A stretch of 64,000 bases of DNA from Gloeotrichia echinulata CP02 (GTDB lineage Bacteria > Cyanobacteriota > Cyanobacteriia > Cyanobacteriales > Nostocaceae): contig CP051187.1 of assembly GCA_038087035.1 (NCBI GenBank), positions 3,787,001-3,851,000 on the forward strand, given 5' to 3'. Shown in pieces: positions 50,145-58,280 of the stretch. The translations under genes were made by a program, and so were the position numbers. The stretch's first letter is position 1; every line of letters starts with the position of its first letter. Below the pieces are notes generated by a model. The model was not told the origin of the DNA. It searched no databases and worked only from the letters and a program-made list of their open reading frames with translations.

Positions 50145-50300
50145 ATGAGCAACTCTCCTTCACCGGAACCTCAACCTAGCTACGTCAAACTCGCCATGCG
50201 AAACATGGTGCGGAAGGGTGGCACCTCTTTGAAGCATTTTGCGCTGACCACGATAGGGTTGTTAGCTGTCTTCGTCGGCCTTGCTTATTTAACTCACTGA
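50145..50300 (+). CDS. Small membrane protein, DUF3285-like (51 aa)
   Basis: Fifty-one residues: MSNSPSPEPQPSYVKLAMRN, MVRKGGTSLKHFALTTIG and a membrane end LLAVFVGLAYLTH. It fits the short conserved cyanobacterial DUF3285 group found next to prfB and ybeY. One C-terminal membrane helix is predicted. ATG 50145 is chosen because the longer frame upstream is only heptamer repeat. The lack of a Shine-Dalgarno sequence next to the repeat array is unusual. Function unknown. Confidence 0.8.
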   Translation: MSNSPSPEPQPSYVKLAMRNMVRKGGTSLKHFALTTIGLLAVFVGLAYLTH

Positions 50301-50346
50301 CAATAAACTAAAACTGTTCCCAACCCCAAGTGCCTAGGAGACTTCA

Positions 50347-50880
50347 TTGGTGGTGCAAGTTGAACTAGATGTGCAGGATTGTTTTTACGAGTCATCCCCA
50401 GAAAAATCTGTAGGTTTTGGGGACGCTGATGCTCGAATTTCTGCCCAAACTTGGGAAGATTGGTTTTATCGCTGGTTGGAATTGCTTCAATCTGACCTCC
50501 CACCGGCGTCAAGTTACGAAATCGGGCTACGTTTGACTGACGATGCTGAAATTCAGGCGCTTAACGCTCAGTATCGTCACCAAAACAAGCCGACAGACGT
50601 TTTAGCTTTTGCGGCTTTAGAGGTAGATTGTCCTCAAAGTGAAGAAATGCTGACCTCCACACCACTATATCTAGGAGATATAGTAATATCTATAGATACA
50701 GCACAACGTCAAGCTCAAGAACAGGAGCATAGTTTGCCCACAGAGCTTGCTTGGTTAAGCGCTCACGGGTTATTACATCTGTTGGGCTGGGATCATCCTG
50801 ATGAAGAAAGCTTGATGAAAATGTTAAAAAAGCAAGTAATTTTGCTGGATTGCATCAGTATTTCTATTAATTTAGAATAA
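50347..50880 (+). CDS. ybeY: Endoribonuclease YbeY, rRNA maturation factor
   Basis: A 177-residue metalloprotein with the YbeY zinc signature HGLLHLLGWDHPDEE near the C-terminus and the preceding RHQNKPTDVLAFAALE and LYLGDIVISIDTAQRQAQEQ. It acts in 16S rRNA 3' end maturation and ribosome quality control. Three candidate starts lie in frame (TTG 50347, GTG 50350, GTG 50353); AGGAG at 50336-50340 favours GTG 50350. It follows the DUF3285-like gene and precedes dgkA, an order common in cyanobacteria. Confidence 0.93.
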   Translation: MVVQVELDVQDCFYESSPEKSVGFGDADARISAQTWEDWFYRWLELLQSDLPPASSYEIGLRLTDDAEIQALNAQYRHQNKPTDVLAFAALEVDCPQSEEMLTSTPLYLGDIVISIDTAQRQAQEQEHSLPTELAWLSAHGLLHLLGWDHPDEESLMKMLKKQVILLDCISISINLE

Positions 50881-51022
50881 CAGTGGTGTTTGTATCTACA
50901 AGTTTTAAATTTTAGTTATTTTCTTATAATAGTTCTGTAGAAAATTGCCTCAAAGTTGATTAGGCGATTAAAATCAGCTCATATTACCACCTTAACAACT
51001 GCATTTTTGGATTTTTAAGCCT

Positions 51023-51478
51023 ATGTCTCAACAAGTGTCCCCGCCACCAACGTCAAACGGCTTACCAACAATTGTGACTCAAGAACGACAACTGTCCTGG
51101 CAAGTAGCGTCCAATTTATTCGTTAGTTTTAAGTATGCTTGGGCTGGAATCAGCTATTGTTTTACAACGCAGCGAAATTTTCGCATCCATGTAAGTGTTT
51201 GTACTTTGGCAATCGGCCTAAGTATTTTTTTGGATCTCAAAGCGGTGGAAATAGCAGTAATTGGGGTAACAAGTGGCTTAGTTTTGGCTTTAGAGTTACT
51301 CAATACAGCCCTGGAGTCAGTGGTGGACTTAACGGTGAAGCAGACATATCATGAGTTGGCGAAAATTGCCAAAGACTGTGCTGCTGGTGCTGTGTTGGTT
51401 TCGGCTTTAGTAGCCCTGCTGGTAGCTGGTATGCTCTTACTACCGCCGCTGTTAATTTTAATTAGCTCGGCTTTGTAG
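51023..51478 (+). CDS. dgkA: Diacylglycerol kinase/undecaprenol kinase family (DgkA)
   Basis: A 151-residue membrane kinase with three to four helices. Signatures are FKYAWAGISYCFTTQRNFRIH, AVIGVTSGLVLALELLNTALESVVDLTV (the E-x-x-N-x-x-x-E catalytic stretch) and AKIAKDCAAGAVLVSALVALLVAGMLL. Members phosphorylate diacylglycerol or undecaprenol. The N-terminal 30 residues are polar and Gln/Pro-rich. ATG 51023 is the start. Gene order prfB-ybeY-dgkA-trpG is intact apart from an inserted tnpB element. Confidence 0.9.
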   Translation: MSQQVSPPPTSNGLPTIVTQERQLSWQVASNLFVSFKYAWAGISYCFTTQRNFRIHVSVCTLAIGLSIFLDLKAVEIAVIGVTSGLVLALELLNTALESVVDLTVKQTYHELAKIAKDCAAGAVLVSALVALLVAGMLLLPPLLILISSAL

Positions 51479-51599
51479 GTTTATTTGCTAATTTATTTCT
51501 GTGCTAGGTTTTGGGCTGCTTGAGCCTGGATATATATTCTGTGTCTCTGTGTCAAAAAAAATTCCTGGTGATTTTCGCTGATTGATCATGTTTAGCTTG

Positions 51600-52932
51600 A
51601 ACAGCAAGAAGCCTCACACTTACCGCGTTCGCGTTAGCGTTCCGAAGGAAAGCGGAAGTGTTGAGATGAATTGCGCTTGAGTTGACGACAGTTCTGTGAC
51701 CAATTTCTCCCGTTCGCGGAGCGTGCCGAAGGCATAGGGAGAACTCTTAACAGAACAGGTCGAAAACGAGCAATCATTATGTTATACTCTTTTATAGCAA
51801 ACGTCGTTTACTCTAATATGTTAAGAGTTGTCAAAGTCAGGTTATATCCAGATGCCCAACAACAGCAGTCTCTAGCGCAAGCTTTTGGCTGTTGTCGTTG
51901 GCTTTGGAATTACTGTCTGAATTTGATGAACCAAACATACAAACAGACAGGTAAGGGGTTGTCTGGATACGCAGTAAAAAAGATAATTCCCCAGTTAAAG
52001 AAAGAGTATGAATGGTTAACGCTAACCTACTCACAATGTTTACAACAGGTTTGCTTAAATCTGGGTGTAGCTATTATTTAAGTCTGCCCAAAATAGGTGA
52101 CGTATCAGCAATAATTCATAGACCTATCGAGGGGAAAGTCAAGACTGTAACCATATCTAAAAACTGTTCCAATCAATACTTTGCGGCTATTCTGTTTGAT
52201 GACGGTAAGGATAAACCTGAATCAAATGCAGAAGGTAAAGCAATAGGTATTGATTTGGGTTTGACTCACTTTGCTGTTACTAGCGATGGTTCTAAGTTTG
52301 ACAATCCTAGAATACTCAACAAACATGAGAAGAATTTAAAACTTAAACAGCAACAGCTATCTAGAAAACAGAAAGGTTCTCAAAATCGAATCAAGGCTAG
52401 GAAAAAAGTTGCTAGAGTTCATAGAAAAATAACTAACTGCCGAGACGATTTTCTGCACAAGCTATCTCGTAGGATAGTGAACGAAAGCCAAGTTATTGTG
52501 GTTGAGAATCTCAATGTCAAGGGCATGATGCAAAATCATAAACTAGCTAAATCCATCCATCAAGTTGGATGGGGAATGTTTTGCACAATGCTGAAATACA
52601 AGGCAGAGATGGAAGGAAAAATATATCAGGAAGTCGATAGATTCTTTCCCAGTTCAAAAACCTGTCATGTGTGCTTAAACCAAGTCGGTAGTTTACCGCT
52701 AGATGTAAGATTCTGGACTTGCGAAAACTGCCATACAAAGCATGATCGGGATGTGAATGCAGCTATTAACCTCAGAGATGAGGGACTACGAATTTTGACC
52801 TCTGGAACGGGGGATAAAGCCTGTTGCCCAGATGTAAGTCGGAGTAAGGGAGGACGCAAGAAATCCACTACTGCGCTTTCTGTTGGACAGGAAGCCTACA
52901 CTGTACCGTCAGGTCAGTGTAGGTAGTTCACG
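51600..52932 (+). mobile_element. IS200/IS605-type element carrying a deleted tnpB
   Basis: The left side begins near 51600 with GAAGCCTCACACTTACCGC and its partner GCGGAAGTGTTGAG forming a hairpin; the right end is GGAAGCCTACACTG..CAGTGTAGG then TAGTTCAC (52889-52931), overlapping the tnpB 3' end. No tnpA is present. It lies between dgkA and trpG. Confidence 0.65.
51818..52926 (+). pseudogene. tnpB with internal deletion and frame change
   Basis: The N-terminal part MLRVVKVRLYPDAQQQQSLA to CLQQVCLNL ends in one frame at 52081, and the next part (CSYYLSLPKIGDVSAIIHRP) is in another frame. The residues that normally link them (roughly 50-60, with FKSKHG) are missing. From there on all is intact: RuvC-I AIGIDLGLTHFAV, Glu motif VVENLNVKGM, zinc ribbon CHVCLN..CENCHTKHDRDVNAAINL. 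The RuvC half could be translated from an internal start (ATG 52012), but a complete TnpB is not made. Confidence 0.8.
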
Positions 52933-52996
52933 GTGTGCAATTTTGGTGAAAATAAAACAAAATGGCATGTGCGATCGCCACCAGGAGTTATAAGCT

Positions 52997-53599
52997 GTGA
53001 TTATAGTCATCGACAATTACGATAGTTTTACATATAACTTAGTGCAGTATCTGGGAGAACTGGCGGCTGAGTTCCCCGTAGCAGAGAATATTAAAGTTTT
53101 TCGCAACGACAAAATATCAGTAGACGAGATTCGGGAATTAAATCCAGCTATCGTCGTTATTTCTCCAGGACCAGGGCGTCCGGAAGATGCGGGAATATCC
53201 CTAGATATTATTGAACAGCTAGGACCAACCTTGCCAATTTTGGGTGTATGTTTGGGGCATCAAAGTATTGGTCAAGTTTTCGGTGGTAAAATCGTTTCGG
53301 CTCCAGAGTTGATGCATGGCAAAACTTCTCAGGTATCTCATACTGGGGTAGGGGTTTTCCGAGGATTAGAAAATCCCTTGACCGCAACCAGATATCATAG
53401 TCTGGTGATTGACCGCGAGACTTGCCCTGATGTTTTGGAAATCACTGCTTGGGTTGAAGATGGCACCATTATGGGAGTGCGACACCGGAACTATCCTCAT
53501 ATTGAGGGCGTCCAGTTTCACCCAGAGAGTGTCCTGACATCTTCAGGTAAGCACTTGCTGCGAAACTTTCTGGAACAATTACCGAAAAATTGGGTCTAA
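52997..53599 (+). CDS. trpG: Anthranilate/aminodeoxychorismate synthase component II (glutamine amidotransferase)
   Basis: A 200-residue class I amidotransferase. The nucleophile Cys is in PILGVCLGHQSIGQVFGG, the His-Glu pair in GVQFHPESVLTSSGK, and the N-terminus is MIIVIDNYDSFTYNLVQYLGEL, typical for TrpG/PabA. It supplies ammonia to TrpE for tryptophan or PabB for folate; one protein often serves both. GTG 52997 is the start, with AGGAG 11 bases upstream. It lies between the tnpB element and an orphan IS end. Confidence 0.93.
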   Translation: MIIVIDNYDSFTYNLVQYLGELAAEFPVAENIKVFRNDKISVDEIRELNPAIVVISPGPGRPEDAGISLDIIEQLGPTLPILGVCLGHQSIGQVFGGKIVSAPELMHGKTSQVSHTGVGVFRGLENPLTATRYHSLVIDRETCPDVLEITAWVEDGTIMGVRHRNYPHIEGVQFHPESVLTSSGKHLLRNFLEQLPKNWV

Positions 53600-53636
53600 A
53601 GCCAAGTCCACTTCGGCACGCTCAGTGCTACGCTTC

Positions 53637-53740
53637 TATGACGGCTTTTTGGTACAATAGTGGCAACAGGCAGGGCATTGTCTGTTGTTGCTGTTTGAAT
53701 CCAGAATCCCTGAACTTTCTCTTCTGTGAGTATGTCAAAT
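53637..53740 (+). mobile_element. Orphan IS200/IS605-type right end
   Basis: GACGGCTTTTTGGTACAATAG, GTGGCAACAGGCAGGGCATT, GAATCCAGAATCCCTGAACT and the end GAGTATGTCAAAT match 31257-31390 closely. The terminal hairpin here is weaker (TTCTCTTCTGTGAG). No protein is encoded. It fills the trpG-MBL spacer. Confidence 0.65.
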
Positions 53741-53755
53741 CCTTGAGAGTAATTC

Positions 53756-54520
53756 ATGAAACGACGACAGTTGATGGGCTATGCTGGAGCGGGTTTGGTA
53801 ACAGCTTTAGTTAATTCTTGGGGTTCCTTTGAGGCTGACGCACAATCTAGCGGTTTATCAGTTCAGTGGTTGGGTCATACTTGCTTTCTGTTTACTGGTA
53901 ACGGACTCAAAGTTCTCGTCAATCCATTTCGATCCATCGGCTGTACTGCTGGGTATCGTCCACCCAAGGTGAAGGCTGATTTAGTCCTCATTAGCAGTCA
54001 ACTGCTGGATGAAGGCGAGGTGGGAGGACTACCAGGTAATCCTAAGCTAATATATGAACCAGGAGCTTACGAGTTCAAAGGCTTGAAGTTACAAGGTATT
54101 GCTATAGACCATGATCGCAAAGGTGGTAAGCAGTTTGGCATCAATACCGCTTGGACATGGACACAAGGTGCTGTGAAAATCCTTCACTTAGGAGGAGCAG
54201 CAGGACCGATTTCCATTGAGCAAAAAATCCTCATGGGGCGTCCCGATGTAGCATTTATCCCCGTGGGGGGTAGTGATAAAGCCTACAATGCCGAAGAAGC
54301 CAAAAAGGTGGTTGGGGTGTTAAATCCCAAGCTGGTGATTCCCACCCATTATCGTACACAGGCGGCAGATCCGGCTGCGTGCGGTATTTCCACAGTGGAT
54401 GATTTTCTCACCTTGATGAAGGACACGACAGTGATTCGTAGTAATGGCGATACCATTGCTATTAGATCTGATAAGTTACCCGATAATAGGGCGATTCAGA
54501 TTTTGAGTTACAAGTTTTAA
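53756..54520 (+). CDS. Exported MBL-fold protein with degenerate metal site
   Basis: A 254-residue protein with a Tat-like N-terminus (MKRRQLMGYAGAGLVTALVN) and a metallo-beta-lactamase-like core: VQWLGHTCFLFTGNGLKVLVNPF, VKADLVLISS, ILHLGGAAGPISIEQ and KLVIPTHYRTQ. The HxHxDH motif expected after VLISS is replaced by QLLDEGEVGG and the Asp of HLGD by Gly, so binding of two metals is improbable. It resembles UlaG-like and PF13483-type proteins common in cyanobacteria. The cargo or substrate is unknown. ATG 53756. Confidence 0.8.
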   Translation: MKRRQLMGYAGAGLVTALVNSWGSFEADAQSSGLSVQWLGHTCFLFTGNGLKVLVNPFRSIGCTAGYRPPKVKADLVLISSQLLDEGEVGGLPGNPKLIYEPGAYEFKGLKLQGIAIDHDRKGGKQFGINTAWTWTQGAVKILHLGGAAGPISIEQKILMGRPDVAFIPVGGSDKAYNAEEAKKVVGVLNPKLVIPTHYRTQAADPAACGISTVDDFLTLMKDTTVIRSNGDTIAIRSDKLPDNRAIQILSYKF

Positions 54521-54526
54521 TCAGAG

Positions 54527-54616
54527 TACAGGGATTGGGGATTGGGGGAAAACTTTCATTCTAATCCCTAATCCCTAATCCCTAATCCCTAATCCCTAAT
54601 CCCTAATCCCTAATCC
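54527..54616. repeat. Heptamer array (CCCTAAT) after the MBL gene
   Basis: GGGATTGGGGATTGGGG (54530-54547) is followed by about eight CCCTAAT units (54565-54616). The array runs into the last codons of the nitroreductase gene, whose stop is at 54610. Confidence 0.9.
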
Positions 54617-55275
54617 TGATATGGGTTGCCTAGTGTATCCACAGAGACGTTATAGGATAAAGGTAAGCGACCAGGATTTAAGCGGGGTTCGGCTGCATAT
54701 CCTACAGGTACTAAAACTGCGATCGCTAAATCTGAATTATCCGCCGCACCGATTACTGCTTTCACCTGCTCCTCAACCCAACCATTCATAAAGCAAGTCG
54801 ATAAGCCCAAACTTTCCGCAGCTAAGACCAAATGCGTAGAAGCAATGATAGCATCTTTAATAGCATATTCGCGCCGCTTATCTCCCAGACCCGCTTGAAA
54901 TTGCGGAACGGCACTTTTAAAGTAGTTGACTGTACCTTCATTCCAAGCCCCAAGCTGGAGTGCTGTCTCCAGAATGGGGGTTAAGTCTTGTTCCCCTGCA
55001 GTTGGATCGGCTGCAAAAACAAATGTCACAGGTGCTTGGACAATTTGTTTTTGATTCCAAGATGCTGCTGATAGTGCGGCTTTTTGTGCCTCATCTTGAA
55101 CCAGGATAATCCGCCAGGCTTGGACATTAAAACTGCTAGGAGCAGCGACGGTCAACTCTACCAATTGCTTTAGCAGTTCTGGGGCTATGGGGTCTGACTT
55201 AAAATTTTTGATGGAACGACGCTGAATAATGGCGCTGGGTACATCTAAAGCTTGAACTTGGGTAATCGGATTCAT
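54610..55275 (-). CDS. Nitroreductase family flavoprotein
   Basis: A 221-residue FMN-dependent oxidoreductase. Family signatures are IQRRSIKNFKSDPIAPELLKQLVELTVAAPSSFNVQAWRIILVQ (FMN phosphate site), AIIASTHLVLAAESLGLSTCFMNGW, and VLVPVGYAAE. These enzymes reduce nitro compounds, quinones or similar with NAD(P)H. I use ATG 55275 (MNPITQVQALDVPSAI), which has AGGAG eight bases upstream, rather than the longer frame from 55362. It lies downstream of and on the same strand as the Old Yellow Enzyme relic, possibly once one redox operon under the ArsR-type regulator. Confidence 0.88.
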   Translation of the reverse strand: MNPITQVQALDVPSAIIQRRSIKNFKSDPIAPELLKQLVELTVAAPSSFNVQAWRIILVQDEAQKAALSAASWNQKQIVQAPVTFVFAADPTAGEQDLTPILETALQLGAWNEGTVNYFKSAVPQFQAGLGDKRREYAIKDAIIASTHLVLAAESLGLSTCFMNGWVEEQVKAVIGAADNSDLAIAVLVPVGYAAEPRLNPGRLPLSYNVSVDTLGNPYQD

Positions 55276-55367
55276 GAGATTCTCCTGATTGTGGGATGAT
55301 ACTTTAGTGCTTTTGATTATCGGGTACGGGACTTCCCAAAAATAGATTAGCCATTTGTACATTTGTA

Positions 55368-55389
55368 GGGGCGCAAGGCCTTGCGCCCT
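55368..55389. repeat. Imperfect GGGGCGCAAGG palindrome
   Basis: The last bases are CCCTG in place of CCCC. It sits between the nitroreductase gene and the Old Yellow Enzyme relic. Confidence 0.75.
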
Positions 55390-55450
55390 GGAAATAGGAT
55401 TTAATTGGAAATCCCTTCAATGAGTTGTGGCTATGTTATATTGGTGGGAA

Positions 55451-56330
55451 TTAGGTATTGAGTAGTTGCTCGCTAGGAGCAGCCCAAAATGGATAGTCTG
55501 TATATCCCTTTTCACCGCCACCATAAAAGGTTGTTGGATCTGCCGGATTCAAGGGTGCATTCACAGCCAAGCGTTGGGGTAAATCGGGATTGGCGATAAA
55601 TGGGACACCAAAGGCGACTAAATCTGCTGCTTGATTTGCTAGTACAGCATCACCTCTTTCACGGGTATAACCACCATTAACAATGAGTGTACCTGTAAAG
55701 CGATCGCGTAGATCACTAGTTGGCACAATTATTCCACCATGTCTAATATCTGCCTCTGTAGCCTCATAAATATGCAAATATGCCAAATTAAATCGGTTTA
55801 ATGCTTGAGCTACATAACCAAAGGTCTCTAGGGGATGGGAATCACGCATATCGTTAAATGTCCCACTGGGGGAAATACGCACTCCTACTCGGTTAGTATC
55901 CCACACACTGGTTACTGCCTCAGTTACCTCTAACAGGAATCGGGAGCGATTCTCAATCACACCGCCATACTCATCTGTACGCTGATTAGTGCTATCACGG
56001 AGAAATTGGTCAATTAAATAACCATTGGCCGCGTGAATTTCTACACCGTCAAACCCATCGGCTAGGGCGTTTGCTGCTGCTTGGCGATACTGTTCGACAA
56101 TCCCCGAAATTTCTGGCTCTTCCGTACTTAGCGTGCTGAATTTGTTAAAAAATAAGTTTGAAACCCTTGTGTGGCTCCGATAAAAGCCATTATTTTTTGT
56201 ATTTGAGCTACTGTTACTAAAAATCAAATTATAAACGCCTGTAAGCCTTGTTATTAAAGCAATTTAATCGACTTTCATTAATAATTAAGCACGCTACACA
56301 CGCAAGAGCCACATTTGTAATGGATGACAT
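55451..56330 (-). pseudogene. Old Yellow Enzyme/alkene reductase, internally deleted
   Basis: The C-terminal 230 residues are normal for the NemA-like family: QYRQAAANALADGFDGVEIHAANGYLIDQFLRDSTNQRTDEYGG, SPSGTFNDM, LAYLHIYE and VNGGYTRERGDAVLANQAADLVAFGVPFIANPDLP. The N-terminal half with the FMN Thr and TP(L)TR motif is missing. Near 56330 a start remains, AGGAGGACAATT then ATG TCA TCC ATT ACA AAT, after which unrelated sequence follows. So about 130 codons seem to be deleted or replaced. An in-frame ATG at 56227 could give a 258-residue stub without catalytic N-terminus. Confidence 0.75.
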
Positions 56331-56356
56331 AATTGTCCTCCTGATTTAATTCGGTC

Positions 56357-56373
56357 ATTCGATATTGTCGAAT
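56357..56373. promoter_or_regulatory. Probable operator between OYE relic and arsR-type gene
   Basis: ATTCGA-TATTG-TCGAAT is an inverted repeat with a five-base spacer, 38 bp before the regulator ATG and 27 bp before the old OYE start. A second half-site ATACGAC is at 56393. ArsR-type dimers bind such sites; the assignment is by position and symmetry. Confidence 0.6.
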
Positions 56374-56410
56374 AATTGAAATATACGACATTCTAGGATA
56401 AAATGCAAGC

Positions 56411-56755
56411 ATGAGATTTTTGTATCACCCAGAGAGAAAAGACATTTCTTTATCTGGAGTACTGTATGCCTTGGGCGACCCAGTACGCCTAGAAATTGTG
56501 CGCCTGTTAGCGACTAAGGGGGAGCAATGTTGTGCTGGGTTTGATTTTGCGATCGCCAAGTCTACAATGTCAAATCACTTTAAAATTTTGCGAGAATCGG
56601 GGATAGTCTTGACTCATAAAGAAGGCACACACCACATCAATCGCCTGCGACGAGAGGATTTAGAGGCGCTCTTTCCGGGTTTGTTGGAGGTGGTATTGCG
56701 ATCGGCTCAACCATTACCTATTTGCGCTGCAAGAGGTAAGCAAAAAACATCATAG
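56411..56755 (+). CDS. ArsR-family transcriptional regulator
   Basis: A 114-residue winged-helix protein: LSGVLYALGDPVRLEIVRLLATKGEQCCAGFDF, the recognition helix KSTMSNHFKILRESGIV, and the wing THKEGTHHINRLR. A cysteine pair (EQCC) is near the usual metal or redox sensing position, with another Cys near the C-terminus (LPICAARG). Divergent ArsR/OYE pairs are common and the regulator senses electrophiles or redox stress in several bacteria; here the target gene is broken. The regulator itself is complete and starts at ATG 56411. Confidence 0.87.
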   Translation: MRFLYHPERKDISLSGVLYALGDPVRLEIVRLLATKGEQCCAGFDFAIAKSTMSNHFKILRESGIVLTHKEGTHHINRLRREDLEALFPGLLEVVLRSAQPLPICAARGKQKTS

Positions 56756-57018
56756 GATAAGTTCGTAACGAAATGAAAATAAAGTCTACCGTTCGTAGTT
56801 GCACTTTAGCGCTAAAGCGCAACTACGAACCAAAACGCCACGAATTTATGAAAGTGGCGATATATCCCAAGCTATCGCGATTATTCCCAATAACCGCACC
56901 CTAACTGACGGACACCACTACCGTCACAAAGATTAAAATTGCTTAACACTTCGTTACAGTAGAGACATCGAGAGAGATGAAACCAAACCTCTCGGCGACC
57001 AAATCAAAGGTGGACGAC

Positions 57019-58143
57019 ATGAATGGTACAATACGCGTTGGCAATCTTTTTGGCATTCCTTTCTATATCCATCCATCGTGGTTTTTAGTTTTAGGCTTGG
57101 TAACTTGGAGTTATAGCAGTGGACTAGCAGCCCAATTTCCTCTATTATCTGGGGGATTAGCGTTGCTACTAGGATTGATGACAGCGCTGTTGTTATTCGC
57201 CTCTGTCGTCGCCCATGAATTAGGACACAGTTTCGTAGCTATTCGCCAGGGAATTGATGTCAAATCCATCACATTATTTATTTTTGGTGGGTTAGCCAGC
57301 TTAGACAAAGAATCGAAAACCCCAGGTGAAGCTTTTTGGGTGGCGATCGCCGGGCCTTTAGTCAGCTTACTGTTGTGTGGTATCGTCACAGGCGTTGGTG
57401 TAGCGACTGCAGCATCAGGACCAATAGCAGCGATTCTCAGTGTTTTAGCTTCTGTTAACTTGGCATTAGCCCTATTTAACCTAATTCCTGGCTTGCCCTT
57501 AGATGGCGGAAATATACTGAAGGCAATTGTGTGGAAGATTACAGGAAATCCTTATAAAGGCGTGGCTTTTGCTAGTCGAGTTGGGCAAATATTTGGTTGG
57601 GTAGCAGTTGCGTCTGGTGTAATTCCAGTCATATTATTTGGTAGCCTTGGGAACATTTGGAACTTGTTAGTCGGGTTCTTCTTACTGCAAAATGCAGGAA
57701 ATTCAGCACAATTTGCGAGGGTACAGGAACAACTCACAGGTTTAACAGCTGGGGATGCTGTCACCGCGAATAGTCCGATTATTTCTGCTAATATTACCCT
57801 CAGAGAATTTGCTGATCAACAGATCATGAGCGGGGAAAACTGGCATCGCTTCTTAGTGACAGATGATGAGGGACAATTAGTAGGTGCGATCGCCACTGAT
57901 GATTTGCGAACCATCCCTACAACACAATGGTCAGAAACTCAAGTCAAAGAAGTCATGGGACGAATTGCAGAATCTACCACAGTCAAATCTGATCAACCCT
58001 TGTTAGAAGCAATGCGCTTACTCGAACAACAACAACTATCTACACTTACCGTAATTCGTGATAACGGTGTGCTAGTGGGAATTTTAGAAAAAGCAGCGAT
58101 TATTCAACTAATTCAAAACCGATACCAACCTCACCCCGCATAG
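57019..58143 (+). CDS. Site-2-type M50 metalloprotease with CBS domains
   Basis: A 374-residue membrane protein. The zinc motif HELGHSF lies in SVVAHELGHSFVAIRQGID, the third ligand in LIPGLPLDGGNILKAIVWK, with about five to six membrane helices (residues 15-220); two CBS modules follow (LTAGDAVTANSPIISANITL and KEVMGRIAESTTVKSDQPL). It would cut membrane proteins within the bilayer; CBS domains may sense a nucleotide. I use ATG 57019 (MNGTIRVGNLFGIPFYIHPSW), which has GGTGG five bases upstream; ATG 56977 is an in-frame alternative adding 14 residues. No partner is evident. Confidence 0.9.
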   Translation: MNGTIRVGNLFGIPFYIHPSWFLVLGLVTWSYSSGLAAQFPLLSGGLALLLGLMTALLLFASVVAHELGHSFVAIRQGIDVKSITLFIFGGLASLDKESKTPGEAFWVAIAGPLVSLLLCGIVTGVGVATAASGPIAAILSVLASVNLALALFNLIPGLPLDGGNILKAIVWKITGNPYKGVAFASRVGQIFGWVAVASGVIPVILFGSLGNIWNLLVGFFLLQNAGNSAQFARVQEQLTGLTAGDAVTANSPIISANITLREFADQQIMSGENWHRFLVTDDEGQLVGAIATDDLRTIPTTQWSETQVKEVMGRIAESTTVKSDQPLLEAMRLLEQQQLSTLTVIRDNGVLVGILEKAAIIQLIQNRYQPHPA

Positions 58144-58280
58144 TTTTCTCGTTTAACTGGGGATTAGGGATTAGGGATTGGGGATTGGGGACACTTCGAC
58201 AAGCTCAGTGCATCGCTGGGGACTGGGGGGGGGAGTATTGACAACTCCTCACTCCTCACTCCTCACTCCTAACTTTTTGC

